A DNA stretch of 64,000 bases from Camelus bactrianus. Its lineage: Eukaryota; Chordata; Mammalia; Artiodactyla; Camelidae. The notes below the pieces were generated by a model, which saw nothing but the letters and a program-made list of their open reading frames with translations, searched no databases and had not been told where the DNA came from. This document shows, piece after piece, positions 34,151 to 45,587 of this stretch. How positions within the stretch are numbered: the first letter of the stretch is position 1; each line of letters starts with the position of its first letter. The stretch lies in contig NC_133544.1 of assembly GCF_048773025.1 (NCBI RefSeq), positions 62,547,501 to 62,611,500 of the forward strand, in the 5' to 3' direction. The translations under genes and the position numbers were made by a program.

Positions 34151-35489
34151 GCTCTACAGGCAGAAATCATCATAGAGTCTGAGGCAGGAGATGAAAATGG
34201 AGCTCCGAATTCTCCTCTTCTCCCCGTTGCTTGTTCCCAGACCTGAAAACTGTCCGTTCACGTACTCTGGATTGAGGGATTGCTTCCCAGGCTTCCATAT
34301 ATTGAAGTGGTCCAGATGGTGCCTGAGATTCACAGGGTAGAAGAAAAATATAGGATCCTATTTGACAAAACCAAACCAAACAAACAAACAAACAAAAAAC
34401 ATAAAATTAGAAGTACAAATTTTTCTTTGAAGAAAGGAAGCCAGTTTTTCCCAGTGAAATGCTTGCTGGCCAGATGTGTTAGGTTAGAAATAACTCTCAA
34501 CATTTACATATTTTTTCTTGCACTGTATTTTCCTCTAAGCTCCTGTATTTACAGAGAAAATAAAAATGCCTAGTATCCATAATGCTGGCTAGATATTTTT
34601 GTGTTTGTTTTTACTTCTAACATTTTCTATAAAGATACCTATGCTTCAGTTAGTTTTAAGGCTTGTGAGGAATGTTAATATAATAACACATGTTCTAAAA
34701 CAATGACTATTGGGAAAAATAAATAAATATTCAAAATTGTATGAATTGATGTAAATGACTCAGCAGTAAGGCTTACCAAGCTTTTTCTATAGCTGCATTA
34801 TCTAAAAACATATAAAAAGCTCAGTGCAAAGTCTGACTGTTTCAAATGAATGATTTCACTCTTCCTGCTGTAGGAGAGCTGTGTTGTTCTTTTTATTTTC
34901 AAATACAGTGATATCTGGCAGTTTTTCCTTCCAAAATCTAGTTGTGAGGCAGTGTTGTTTGTGAATTATACATTCACAATGGAAAATGAAGCAACCTGGT
35001 TAGCATCACCAACTCCATCACCACCACAGCTCTGCGAGTTCTCTGCAGCCAGCCTACAGCCATAGCTCCTTGGGGAAGTAAGCCCATCCCCCTAAGGGTG
35101 AAGCATAATTGGTCCAAGTAAATCATGGTAATTCCGTTAACTAGTGATCTGCTTAGAGGTAACCCAGTGACCCAGTTCTGGCCAATGAGACATCAGGAAA
35201 TATGCTGGGAAGCTCCGAGGAAAAATTTTCTTCCTGATTAAGCTTGGAGTTGGAGACATCATGTAATTAACATTAATTGAACTTCGGAGACATTAAAATA
35301 ATTAAGAAATGATCTTTAATCTAGATGTGCTCAATAGAGGAGATAAACATAAACAGATATGATGCAGTTTGATGAATATCATATAGAAGGTGTTAAAGAA
35401 GAACAGAACAGGAAAAAAACTGACAAAGATGACAGTCAGGGCTTCCCAGAAGAGATGATTATTGCAGGCATTTGGAGCATGTATCTAAG
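34151..35489. other. Unassigned stretch, about 1.3 kb
   Basis: Contains a CAAA-type simple repeat at 34367-34400. Nothing else was recognised. Plus-strand frames at 34280-34573 and 35359-35547 have no recognisable domain. Confidence 0.4.
34367..34400 (+). repeat. (CAAA)n-like simple repeat
   Basis: About 34 bases of CCAAA and CAAAC units. It resembles a retroposon tail, but I see no SINE head next to it. Confidence 0.8.
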
Positions 35490-36640
35490 AAATCTTTGCC
35501 TGGGCCAAGATCTCAGAGATTTTCTCTTATGTTTTCTTCTAGAATAATAAAGTTTTATCTATAATCCATTTTGAGTTAATGTTTGTATATGATATGAAGT
35601 ATGGGTCAAAGTTACTATTATTATTTCATATATGGATATCCAATTGTTCCAACAGCATTTGTTGAAAAGGCTTTTCTTTGTTCTCTGCCTTTTCTTTACA
35701 TCTTTGTCAAAAATCAGTTGTCTATATGTATATGGGTCTCTTTCTGGACTCTATTTTGTTCCATCCATCCATTTGTCTATCTTTATACCAATCTTATTAA
35801 TGCCACTTTATTAATTACTGTAGCTTTATATAAGTTGTGAAATCAGTGTTAGTCCTCCAACTTGTTCTTTTACAAAGTTGTTTTACCTTTCTAGGTCATT
35901 TGCATTTCCATATAGAATTTAGAATCAGCCTGTCAATTTCCATGGAAGAAGCTGTTGGGATTTTTATTGGATTGCACTGAATCTATAGGTCAGTTTGGGG
36001 AGAAATGGCATTTTGCTCTTCCAGCCCATGAACATGGTGTCTTTTCATTTATTTAGGCCTTCTTTATTTTATTTCAGCCATGTTTTAGAGTTCTCAGCAT
36101 ACAGGTGTCATACATATGTGTCAGATTTATTCTTAAATATATCATGTTTTTGACAGTATTTTAAGTGTTTTTTTTTAAACTTTCTGATTGTTAATTGCTA
36201 GTGTATAGAAATGAGTCAATCTTTGTATATTGATCTTGTATCCTCCAACCTTAGTAAGTTCACTTAACACTTCTCATGGCTTTATAGTAGGTTTTATTGG
36301 ATTTTCTACATAGAGAATCATGTTATCTATGGGTAAAGGCAGTTTACCTTCTTTTTTTCCACTCTAGATGATTTCTTCTTTCCAAATCTGGATACATTTT
36401 GTTTCTTCTCCTTACATTATTGCACTGCCTAGAATGCCCTGTACAATGTTGAAAAGAAGTAGTGAGAAGGGACGTCATTGACCTATCTGAAATAGTACAC
36501 CACCTTTGCTCTTGAAATATACTTTCATTGAGTATAGAATGCTAGGCTGACAGTTCCCCTTCCCTCAACCCAGCTGCTTAAAGATGTTGCTCCACTGTCT
36601 TGCTCGCATTATTTTTTTTTTAAGTTGAAAATTTTCTCTT
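35490..36640 (-). mobile_element. Old L1 (L1M) segment
   Basis: Antisense L1M: 'ttctcttatgttttcttcta', 'atccattttgagttaatgt', 'caacagcatttgttgaaaag', 'tttataccaatcttattaat', 'ggattgcactgaatctatag' and 'gatgttgctccactgtctt'. It appears to be a rearranged join, since 36480-36640 matches a different part of L1 than 35500-36450. Confidence 0.8.
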
Positions 36641-36879
36641 GCCTTTTTTTAAATTTTATTTTTTATTGAAGTGGCTGTGTCACAATGCCTTAATTCTTAG
36701 GAGATGCCTGTTGAAGTATTTAGGGGCAAAGTGCTATTGCTGCCTGCAAATTACATTCAAAATATTCAGAAAATAAAAGTATATGAGATGAAGTTAAGGT
36801 GGCAGGATGTTAACAATTGGTAAATTGAGGTGAGGGGTGTACAAATGTTTACTGCACTATATTCATCTTTTATGGAGAT
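36641..36879. other. Unassigned AT-rich stretch
   Basis: About 240 bases between L1M segments. The start ('aaattttattttttattgaa') may be a very short L1 3' end, but no duplication is visible. Confidence 0.35.
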
Positions 36880-37790
36880 TATACATTTTCACAATTTCAA
36901 GTGAAGAACGTTTTTAATGAAATTGCCTTGAATTTAAAAATCTATTTGGGAGAAAATTGACATCTTGACAACACTGAATCTTCTCATCTATGAACATGGG
37001 ATGTCACTCCACATGTCCAGGCTTTCTTCTCTGTCTTTCAGCAATGTTGAACAGTTTTCTTCATATCAATTTGATACACCTATTCTCAATTTACACTTAC
37101 TCCTGGATATTTGACTGCTTTATTGTTGCAACTGTAAATGGATTCTTCTCAGTTATATTTCTGTCTGTTGCCAGTATACAGAAAGCTATTTATTTTAGAA
37201 TATTTATTTTATAATTTGTTACTATACCACATTCTTATTTTTCTAATAATTTTCCAGTTCATTTTCTTGAAATTTTAAGGAAGACAATGATAACATGAAA
37301 AGTTTATCTCTTCTAATATTTTTAGAATTTTTTAAACTTGCCCTATTAAATTGATTTTCTACCCAATTTAAATAGCAGTGATAGTGAGTATCATTGTGTT
37401 CTTCCTGACTTTAATGGAATGGCTACTATTGTTTCACTGTTAATCTAATGTTGCTTTCAGTTTCTCTTATATTCTTTTTATTGTAATACACTAATAACTT
37501 TTATTCAATTAGAAATGCTGTTGAATTACATTAAGTTCCCTTTTGGCATCTTTGGAAATGATTTCATTGTTTTTTCTCTTATAATTTATGAATATAATAA
37601 ATTTCTTTATAATAAATGCTTATTTTCATTTCAGAAATAAAACTCCTTGGTCATTATTCTTTTAACATAATGTTGAATCTACTCTTACTAACATTTTATT
37701 TCTCCATCTATATTCATAAGTAAAATTGGCCTATGATATTCATTTCATTTGATTTCTTTGTCAGGTTTTGGTATCAAAGTCTTAATATAA
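36880..37790 (-). mobile_element. Old L1 (L1M) segment
   Basis: Antisense L1M: 'gacatcttgacaacactgaa', 'tttcagcaatgttgaacag', 'cctggatatttgactgctt', 'tgttcttcctgactttaatg' and 'gtcaggttttggtatcaaa'. It is AT-rich and heavily mutated. It may belong to the same original insertion as 35490-36640. Confidence 0.75.
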
Positions 37791-38519
37791 ACCATGATAG
37801 TCCCTACTGTGGGTTGCTTGGCACAGCCTGGTGAATTGAATTGAACCTGGCTACTATGGTGTTTCACATCTAGCCCCCTGTTCATTACTTACATACAGAA
37901 GCCCAATAACAAACAGCATTAATATTCCTTTGCCACGGGTAAGACAAGCCGGGAGAAATACCATCAGATCAAGAGCATGAGCTCAAGACCATAAGCTTTA
38001 AAATACTCCTGGTAGAAACACCTGCTGGACAGAAAATAGCCAGTTGATTTTTGAAAATCAGCTCAGTAATATTCCATTGTTAAAAATAAAGACAAGCTGA
38101 ACATAAATCCTTCTAGTAAAATGGATAAGACTGTTACATAAGCAACACTTTACTTGAAGGGTGAAAAAATTTAGTGCATCCGTAGGGAGGACAGTGACTA
38201 TTCAAATTAGCTCTCAGAACACTCAATACACTTTCACAAAGTACAAGTGGTGTTGTGACTGTCTCATTCATTTTTTTATACCAAGTCTGACCCAGTGCCT
38301 CGCACCAGAGAAGCTATCAATAAGTACTTTTTTGAATGAACCAAGGAGAAATGATCATTCCCTTGGTCTGTCTGTCAGCTATTGCTTGGGTGTCCCGAGT
38401 GCCCACAAGCCACACCACAGTGCACTGGAGGACCCCACAGTTCCACACTGATGGGCTGAGCTTGGAGTAAGATGTCTAATTAATCTCTTTTCAATCATTG
38501 CACTAATGTCCGTACCTTG
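37791..38519. other. Unassigned stretch with an L2 scrap
   Basis: Mostly unique-looking. Positions 38275-38345 ('gacccagtgcctcgcacca', 'caataagtacttttttgaat') look like the 3' end of an L2 on the plus strand. Nothing else was recognised. Confidence 0.4.
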
Positions 38520-38760
38520 AGGTACAGGGGAGGCGGGTGTGTGGGGGCACCAGCGCTCTGCCTCCTCTAACCAGGACAGGCCGTCGTGGCCGCCATGCCT
38601 TGTGCTGGGGTGGCTGCTGCTTGGGGGGAACCAGGAGAGCTGGCTGACGCCAGCTGAGAAGCAGGGCCAGGTGATAACTGACTGTGGTGCATGTGCCAGG
38701 GACGAGGAATTGTGGCGCACACCAGCAGCCATTTTCCTGAGTGAAACCCGTATCTTAGGA
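38520..38760. other. Small GC-rich, CpG-richer patch
   Basis: This patch has about nine CpG dinucleotides in 240 bases, against very few in the surrounding kilobases, including 'ccgtcgtggccgccatg' at 38581-38597. It is too short for a classical CpG island. It is open in several frames on both strands (for example 38539-38766 and 38732-38379) without a recognisable product. It may be a decayed LTR, an exon or a regulatory patch. Confidence 0.4.
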
Positions 38761-39469
38761 ATGTAAGTCTGTGACTATAAACAATGGTGTTTAGCAGAAG
38801 CAGACACACAAGCAGCATTCTAGAGGTATTTGGAAGTCAGTCCAGCCTCTGGGGTCCTGCAGGAGTCCCTCCTCTGTTTCACACTCCCTCCACAGCTGTT
38901 TAGCAGTTGCTGTTGGGAAATCTGGCACTAAAACATAACTCAAAAGTCTTTGGGGGTGACTTTGGAAAAACCACACTCTAAGAGACTCATGTCATAGTTT
39001 CAAAGTCTCCAAGTGAGGCATTGTTAGCATCTGTAATGCATTTGTTACCTGGCAGACTCCCTGCTCTTGGACTAGTATTTGGTAAAAGCCAAATGACACG
39101 GAGGAGGAGGGTCTCCCATCCCTTTGATGCAGTGAAACACCCAATCTGTTATCAAGTTTGCTCCTCCACCTTCTATATATAAGTTGACTATGTCTGTTTT
39201 TCTCTATCCCCACTGCCATTACCCTGGCGCAAGTCATTGTCTATCTACAGCCTAGACTTCTGCTGTAGCCTCCTCACCCGTGACGGGGCCGTGGTAGCAG
39301 AGCTCCAGGAAGAACATTAATACTGCAACCTATGTAGGCAGCCCCGCCTCCAACACACCTCTACCCGCACAACATGCAAGGACAAGACGATGCCCCTGGA
39401 GTCGTGCCACGCCGCCTGCCCGCTGCTCTCCCTCCTTCCTTCTCCCTGTCCAAACCATTTTCCCTTTGT
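38761..39469. other. Unassigned stretch with an L2 scrap
   Basis: Positions 39170-39300 ('ccccactgccattaccctgg', 'tgctgtagcctcctcaccc') resemble L2 3' UTR on the plus strand. The rest is unrecognised. Confidence 0.4.
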
Positions 39470-39622
39470 TATTTATTATTATTTTTTAGAATGTTTCAAG
39501 CAAATAAAAAATATAAGGACAAGTATAACATACGTTCCTGCATCTGTGACCCAACTTTCTCATATTTTAACATTTCACAAAATTGGTTGGTGTTAGGTAA
39601 CCTATATGTTTATTATGAAATA

Positions 39623-39860
39623 CAGCTGACCTTTGAACAATGCAAGGGTTAGGGGTACCGCTGAACATCCACGTATAAATTTTAACTCCCCCAAACCTTA
39701 ACTACTAATAGCCTACTGTTGACTAGAAGCCTTACCGATAACATAAATAGTCAAAGGAAGAGAAAATACATTTACAACATATATAAGTATTTGTTGAAAA
39801 CAAAATCCACATGTACGTGGACCCATGCAGTTCAAACCCATGTTGTTCAAGGGTCACCTG
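39623..39860. mobile_element. MER2-like Tigger MITE, internally deleted
   Basis: The terminal inverted repeats are 'cagctgacctttgaacaatg' at the left and 'gttgttcaagggtcacctg' at the right, with flanking TA at 39621-39622 and 39861-39862. Inner phrases 'aaccttaactactaatagc' and 'ccttaccgataacataaata' are typical of MER2. It is 238 bp, against about 345 in the full MITE as I recall it. Confidence 0.88.
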
Positions 39861-39936
39861 TAAATTACACATAGGGAAGAGTATATATAATGTAAATGAA
39901 CGTGTATGTACCACTCAGCTTAAGAAGTAGAATATT

Positions 39937-40191
39937 GTTTCAAAATTTGTAGATACTGACAGGCATATGCAGAATAAACAAGATTATACTGTATAGCACA
40001 GGGAAATATATACAAGATCTAGTGGTAGCTCACAGTGAAAAAAAAATGTGACGATGAATGTATGTATGTTCATGTATAACTGAAAAATTGTGCTCTACAC
40101 TGGAATTTGACACAACATTGTAAAATGACTATAACTCAATAAAAAATGTTTAAAAACAAATAAAATAAAATAACTTCAATCTAAAAAAAAA
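39937..40191 (+). mobile_element. Young camelid-type L1, 3' end only
   Basis: A 255-bp 3' end, 'actgtatagcacagggaaat', 'tgaaaaattgtgctctacac', 'gacacaacattgtaaaatg' and 'ataactcaataaaaaatgtt', followed by an A-rich tail. A perfect 12-base duplication aagtagaatatt lies at 39925-39936 and 40192-40203. It is the same subfamily as 50068-50262 and 45522-45579 and differs from the older L1 3' ends at 9.7, 17.6, 22.2 and 51.4 kb. Confidence 0.92.
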
Positions 40192-40801
40192 AAGTAGAAT
40201 ATTTTAAAATGCCCTTGAAGCCTCCCATATGTCCCTTCCAAACCAGAAGCTGTACTTTCTAGAAGTAACCACTATTCTGAATTTTGAAACAACTGTTTGC
40301 TTGCATTTCTTTATGTTTTAATATATACGTACAAATCCTTAATGTTTTTTCTTGGTTTTGCCTGTTCTTTGGCTTTTATTTAAATGAAATCAATCTGAAT
40401 GCATTCTTCTGTAATTCACTTTTTTTCTTTTCTTTTTTTTTTGCTTAGCAATATGTTTTGGGAGTCATATCCGTTGTTACAGGGAGCTGTAATTCATCTG
40501 TTTTCACTGCTTTCCAATCTACACTTCACACAGCAGCCAAAGCAATCCTTTAAAAAAGATAGAAATCCAATTATTTGTCACCCCACTGCTTAAAGCCCTT
40601 CAGTGGCTTTCCAAAATTCTTGGAATAGAATCGCAGGTCCCTGGAGGGTCTTACAAGTCCCCGGGTGATCTGACCTCACCGCCCTCTTGTGTCTCATCAT
40701 ACTCCCTGGGCTGAGGTCCATTTTTAAAACAGCAACAAGCTCTTCCCTTCCTTTTGGCCCTTGCACACACCTGAATTCTTGTACTTTTCACTGGCTAGTC
40801 C

Positions 40802-41434
40802 TGTTACCAGACCAAACCTGGGTCCCCTCGCCCATGTGCAGTAAAGCCAGTTACTGACACCCGGTTGTGGTGAAGGGAAGTGCAGCGTTTATTGTGGGGC
40901 ACCAAGCAAGGAGTCCAGGAAGGTAGTGCTCAAAAGGCTGGAACTCCCCAGGGGCTTTTAGGGAAAGGTTTTTAAAGACAGTGAAAGAGGAGAGGTTGTG
41001 TGGTGCGTGATCAGCTCACCGACTTTCTTCTGATTGGTTGGTGGTGAGGCAATCAGGACTCAGCATCATCAACCTTCTGGTTCCAACCAGTCTGGTTCTA
41101 CATGCTTGTGAGCAGCATGCACTTAACTTCTTCCACCTGGTGGGGGCTTCAGTATTTGTAAAACAGCTCAAAGGATGTGGCTCAGAATATTATCTACAGC
41201 CCTTGAGGAGGAAGGTCTTTGATTTTGTTTAATGGCTAAACTATTATTATTTTGTCCTGCTTGACTGTTTTCCTTTCTTTCTGCCTTTTCTCACTTCTCT
41301 AATTAAATTTATTCTTTGGAACACAGGGAAGGCCTAGGAGGCTAAAGTTGTTCTATAGAAAAGAGGTAGTCAAGGGACGCAGGGGAGGGGGCAGCCTGTC
41401 CCTAGAAGGCCCCCCAAGGTCCTGCTCAGTTACA
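40802..41434 (-). mobile_element. Solo LTR of an endogenous retrovirus, family unknown
   Basis: A 633-bp block inserted in L2. On the minus strand it begins TGTAACTG and ends GGTAACA, the TG...CA ends expected of an LTR. An AATAAA signal lies at about 40891-40896 on the minus strand, roughly 90 bases before the right-hand LTR end, consistent with an R-U5 arrangement. No internal region adjoins it, so it is probably a solo LTR. It seems less diverged than the MLT elements here and may be artiodactyl-specific. I could not confirm a target-site duplication. Confidence 0.7.
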
Positions 41435-41598
41435 GTGCTGCTCAAATTTTAAGTCTCTGATTAAACATCCTTTCTTTAAATGGATCTTTATAAACCTCTC
41501 AATGTAAATTAAGTGCTTTGGTTTTGCCTCCTTCCTCCTGTTTCTTCAAGCACTTACCACAGTTATGTTATATGTAAATAAATATATTTATTTGTGCA

Positions 41599-41622
41599 TT
41601 TATTTATTTATTTATTTACATA
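41599..41622 (+). repeat. (TTTA)n simple repeat
   Basis: Five TTTA units within the L2 3' region. Confidence 0.9.
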
Positions 41623-41735
41623 TTGAGTGCTTGTCTCCTTAAGTTTTTTTGAGGACAGGACCACATACATTTTGCTCGTAATGACACATCTAGTCCTAAC
41701 AGAGCCCGGGAGTGTAGTAGGATTCAAATAATTAT

Positions 41736-42024
41736 CATTCAAAGAGAATTGAAGCCAAGAAAAGTTGATGCAGTCATGATAAAAAAAAAAAAAAAAAAAG
41801 ATGTTCAACTCAAGTATTCTGAGACAATTCTCTGCTGGATTAAAAATTGTTAAAAATGAAGATGTCGAAGAATTTTCAATAAAGCATGTCAGGTTTGGCA
41901 TGATCAGAGGCAGATGTTAAGCTCTTGTCTCTGTCCTGTCTGCTGACCAAAGAGAGTTGCTGCAAGGCAATTTAACGTAGCAGGGGCTAAGCTACATTTT
42001 AAACATAAAATATATAACTATAAC
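41736..42024. other. Unassigned stretch with an A-run
   Basis: About 290 bases including a 19-base A-run at 41782-41800. No retroposon body or duplication could be matched to it. Confidence 0.45.
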
Positions 42025-42235
42025 TAAACCTTATTGAGTGCTCACTTGTGCGGGCATCAGTCTGAGTGCTTTGCATCAATGCATTGATTTCATTCTCATA
42101 ATAACCCTGAGAAAGAGATGCTTCCATTATCCCCAGTTTTGCATATCAGGAAACTGTGGCACCAAGAGATTCTGAAGTCACTCACTGGAGTTTATATAAC
42201 TTGTAAGCGGCAAATCCAGGCAGTGGTCCCAGGCA
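42025..42235 (-). mobile_element. MIR SINE
   Basis: Antisense MIR, nearly full length: 'ttattgagtgctcacttgtg', 'cattctcataataaccctga', 'attatccccagttttgcat' and 'aaactgtggcaccaagag'. Confidence 0.8.
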
Positions 42236-43349
42236 ATGTTATTTCAATTTTCCACATTACTATGCTATATGGTTTTTTAATAGTTTTGTTCAAAGAATAT
42301 TTGTGGTAAAAAGAAAGGATGAGGTTTACACCAAAGTTCAAGCAAACTGCTATAGGCCTATGGAGAGAGAGTTTGATTCAATGTAAGGCTGTCTGCTGTA
42401 ACATTTCAGATGGTCCCTGGGAGGCAGGTGAGACTGAGGAATGGACATGGGAGGATGATGCTGTCCATGACCGAAGATACATCAGAGTGTGAGACGCATT
42501 AGGAAGGGGGTGTGATTTGGTGTTAATGAACAATGATGGATGGAAGGCTGTAAAGATAGACCTCTGCCAGAATGTGAAGGGTCTTGAATGGTTCAGCTTG
42601 GACAAATGAGTTGTTGTATAGAATGTATAACAGAACCTGGTCCCAGTAATTCAGATGTCGCAGGTGAGGAAGATTGAATGACGTGTCTCCCAGGGTTGAT
42701 TTGCAGCCATAAGGGCTGAAGGGCCCCTGAGATTCAGATATATAGAAAAAGATCTGATGGCTTGGGAGACCTCAAAAGAGGTGGGTTGCAGGAACAGACA
42801 TCAAGGAACCTAGAAGAGAACTCACTGTATGAGACAAAATTAGGCAAAAAGAATGAGGTTCAGTATGAACGCCTCAGATCAGAGGGCAGGGCTGGGTCTT
42901 GGCTCACTGGAACCTGGTCACCCTCCTAGAGCGTACGTGCTGCAGGAGAGAGGGGCTGTGGACACTGTGAAACAGACACTCTAATACTTCATCAGAGCCT
43001 GAATGTAACTGGTGGTGTGGCCTGGCCTTTGATACTACAAATTTCTCCAGAATTGTATGTCATGAATTCCCAGTTCTGCCAAACATAAGTCAGGCAGGGG
43101 TGACGGAAACAATTCTAATCCTGGAAAGCAAGAATGGCTTAAATTCCTGGACACATATGCATCCCATAAGAACTCCTGGAAATTCTTGGAGAGAGAGGTG
43201 GTACAGAAAACTAGAATTCCCATAGTCCTGTAAGTGGCAGATCTGAACACACAAAACTTGGGAAATAATAATAATGGGACTAAATCTATGTGCCTGGATG
43301 CTGAAAGCTGGGACACTCAGGATACATAACTCTTCAGCCCATATTTCTC
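42236..43349. other. Unassigned stretch, about 1.1 kb
   Basis: No gene or named repeat. Frames at 42605-42378 and 43316-43035 on the minus strand have no recognisable domain. Confidence 0.4.
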
Positions 43350-43930
43350 CACTAAGCTATGCTTTGGACATCTCCCTTTGGATGTCCCACGCTACCAAAG
43401 ACTCAACATGCCAATGTCTAAACTCAGTGTATTCCATCTATACCCTTCTCCTCTACTGGCTTCCTTGTCTTAGTGAATTGGCATCACTTTCTCCCAGTTA
43501 CTCAAACCAGAAACTCTCACATCATATTTTATTCCTGTATCTACTTCAACCCCCGTATGCAATCTATGATGTCTTGTCGAGTTTACCATCTAAATAGCTC
43601 ACTTACCATCCCACACCTCATACTTCGTCTGATACAAGCCAGCAGCATCTCTGCCTGAGTTACTGCCACACCAGCCTCCCAGTTGGTTTTTCTGCCTTGA
43701 AATGCCAACGAAATGCCAATGAAAGGATGCCAACCATCATTCCAACTGGTTCACCACACCACAGCCAGCACAATTGTCCTAAAATTCAAATTTGAGCATG
43801 AACTTCCCTGAACTCTTTAAGACACTTCAGTGGTAACTTACTGCCCTCACCATAAATTTCAGGTGTGTATCACCAGTGCCTTGGCCCACGGACGGCATCC
43901 AGCACATACCCTATAAATATGTGTACATGA
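43350..43930 (+). mobile_element. L2 LINE, ORF2 end and 3' UTR
   Basis: Plus-strand L2: 'catctccctttggatgtccc', 'caaagactcaacatgcca', 'cagttactcaaaccagaaac', 'ctcctg'-poor decayed UTR, 'tgatacaagccagcagcatc' and 'aagacacttcagtggtaac'. The 107-codon frame 43274-43597 is L2-derived. Confidence 0.75.
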
Positions 43931-44034
43931 AAACTGGAACAAGCTTGCATGTCTTCCTTTAACTTGTTGTGAGCACTACAGCGGCTGACTTCCGTAGACA
44001 GTAAGGGCAGTTAACACTTATATATGCTATACGT
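43931..44034. other. Unassigned short stretch
   Basis: About 100 bases between L2 and L1M; nothing recognised. Confidence 0.35.
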
Positions 44035-44531
44035 TGGTTGTTTGTCTTTTTAATTTGTCTGTTTTCTGCTGTGCAGAAATTTTAAATGTTATAATCAAAT
44101 CTATAGATCTTCTCTTTTGTAGTTTTGAGGGTTATACTTAGAAATTCCTCGGTCATTTCAAGATTATAAAAACACTTTCCTGTATTTTTGACCCAGTGCT
44201 TCAATGGTTTTATTTTTCACATTTAAATACTTAATTCATTTGAACACGTTTGTACATATGACGTCAGGTAAGGATCTTTATTGATTGCCCATTCAGTGGT
44301 CAGTTTCCCCAAATAAGGAATCCATTCTTTCCTCACCAGTTTAAAATGTCACCTCAGTCCTTTATTAGGTTCCCATACACACTGAAGTCTGTTCCTTGAC
44401 TCTCTGTTCTGATGGTTCTACTTTTCTATCCTGACACCATTATCAGACTATTTTATTATTTATGATTTTTGACATACAGAAGTTTTGAATATTTTAAAAC
44501 AAACTTTTACCATGTGATTTCTTCCATTTAA
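44035..44531 (-). mobile_element. Old L1 (L1M) segment
   Basis: Antisense L1M: 'gtgcagaaattttaaatgtt', 'gacccagtgcttcaatggtt', 'gattgcccattcagtggtc' and 'tctgttctgatggttctac'. Confidence 0.7.
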
Positions 44532-44541
44532 AAATGTAGCC

Positions 44542-44723
44542 TCCCCAACAGCAAGGTCCTACTGTACAGCACTCAAAACTATATTCAGTACCTTGTAATA
44601 GCCTATAATGGAAAAGAATCTGAAAAAATACATCTGTGTATAACTGAATCACTATGCTGTACACCGGAAACTAACATAAGATTGTAAATCAACTATACTT
44701 CAATAAAAATCAATAAATAAGTG
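44542..44723 (+). mobile_element. L1 3' end fragment
   Basis: 182 bp: 'cctactgtacagcactcaaa', 'aatggaaaagaatctgaaaa', 'tgctgtacaccggaaactaa' and 'caactatacttcaataaaa'. A 10-base duplication aaatgtagcc (44532-44541) and aaacgtagcc (44724-44733) has one difference. It is the older artiodactyl L1 3' type, inserted into L1M. Confidence 0.9.
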
Positions 44724-44733
44724 AAACGTAGCC

Positions 44734-45513
44734 CCTCTGTCTTACTTATTGAAATTTATGTATGAAGTAACTTGATTTCACGTATGTGTTCACTGTACAA
44801 GGACAAATGAATTTAAGCAGCTGAATATTTTTACACTGTAACATTCACATGCTTACATGACTTCTTTAGAATCTTCTTTCAAGGTTACCATTAGAAAAGT
44901 CATCTTTTGTAAATACAAATGGAGGTATTCTTCAAATTTACTCCAGGATAATATACGTTAATTACTGAGAGTAATTTCACTATTATTGATGAGGTCAGTC
45001 AACAATGTTTGTGTAGTGTTAGCTTTTGTTTATACATTAAAAGCCAGCAATTCTGGACCCATATCTCCTCTGAATTTATTTATTTATTTTTAAATCATCT
45101 GTGTACAGCTCTGGAAAATTGAAGTTAGGGGGAAAATGTTTGTGATCCTCAACCCAGAGGTATTAGAGTTTATTAGAACTCCTCACTGGAGAATTATTTA
45201 ATTAATGTGTCTGTAACTAAAGCTGTTGTTTCTCTCTTTCACATTTAAACACAAAACATAACAGATTAAAAATAATCCCAAATGACAGATTATATCTCTG
45301 TCATTATTTTAATAGCCTTGTGTTTTCAACACTTCTTAGAGAAAAATGAAATCAAAACTTACATTTTATAGATTTCTGAGCATACCGTTAGAAAGCTTGC
45401 ATAATTCTTTATTAATTAAAACCATGGTGGGGGAGTGAAATAAAACCATTTGTATAGCATAGTTCTCGTAGAAACAAAGAATATCAAATGCAAAATCCTT
45501 AGCTAAAGGATTT
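44734..45513. other. Unassigned AT-rich stretch
   Basis: About 780 bases, AT-rich, no recognised gene or repeat; a TTTA patch lies at 45076-45090. Confidence 0.4.
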
Positions 45514-45521
45514 AAAGCAAA

Positions 45522-45579
45522 ATTGACACAACATTGTAAACTGACTATAACTCAATAAAAAAATAAATATAAATTTTAA
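45522..45579 (+). mobile_element. Minimal young L1 3' insertion (58 bp)
   Basis: Only 'attgacacaacattgtaaac', 'tgactataactcaataaaa' and an A-rich tail are present. An 8-base duplication aaagcaaa lies at 45514-45521 and 45580-45587. It is the same subfamily as 50068-50262. Confidence 0.8.
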
Positions 45580-45587
45580 AAAGCAAA

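Larger units (their letters stand above)
39470..40512 (-). mobile_element. Old L1 (L1M) 3' segment carrying two nested insertions
   Basis: Antisense L1M ('ttctcatattttaacattt', 'tagaagtaaccactattctg', 'ttcttctgtaattcacttt', 'gcaatatgttttgggagtc'), split first by a MER2 element (39623-39860) and then by a young L1 tail (39937-40191). It abuts an L2 at its right end. Confidence 0.75.
40513..41735 (+). mobile_element. L2 LINE 3' region, split by an LTR
   Basis: Plus-strand L2: 'aaagcccttcagtggctttc', 'tgatctgacctcaccgccc' and 'cctgaattcttgtactttt' before the LTR. After it come 'ttcaagcacttaccacagtt', 'cttgtctccttaagtttttt' and 'gaggacaggaccacataca'. The LTR occupies 40802-41434. Confidence 0.75.

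Noticed and set aside
31480-37790. The repeated AT-rich blocks as a novel element
   Set aside because: Their phrases match old L1 5' and internal sequence known from mammals; only the order is disturbed.
41782-41800. A 19-base A-run as the tail of a processed pseudogene
   Set aside because: No retroposed body and no target-site duplication could be found beside it.
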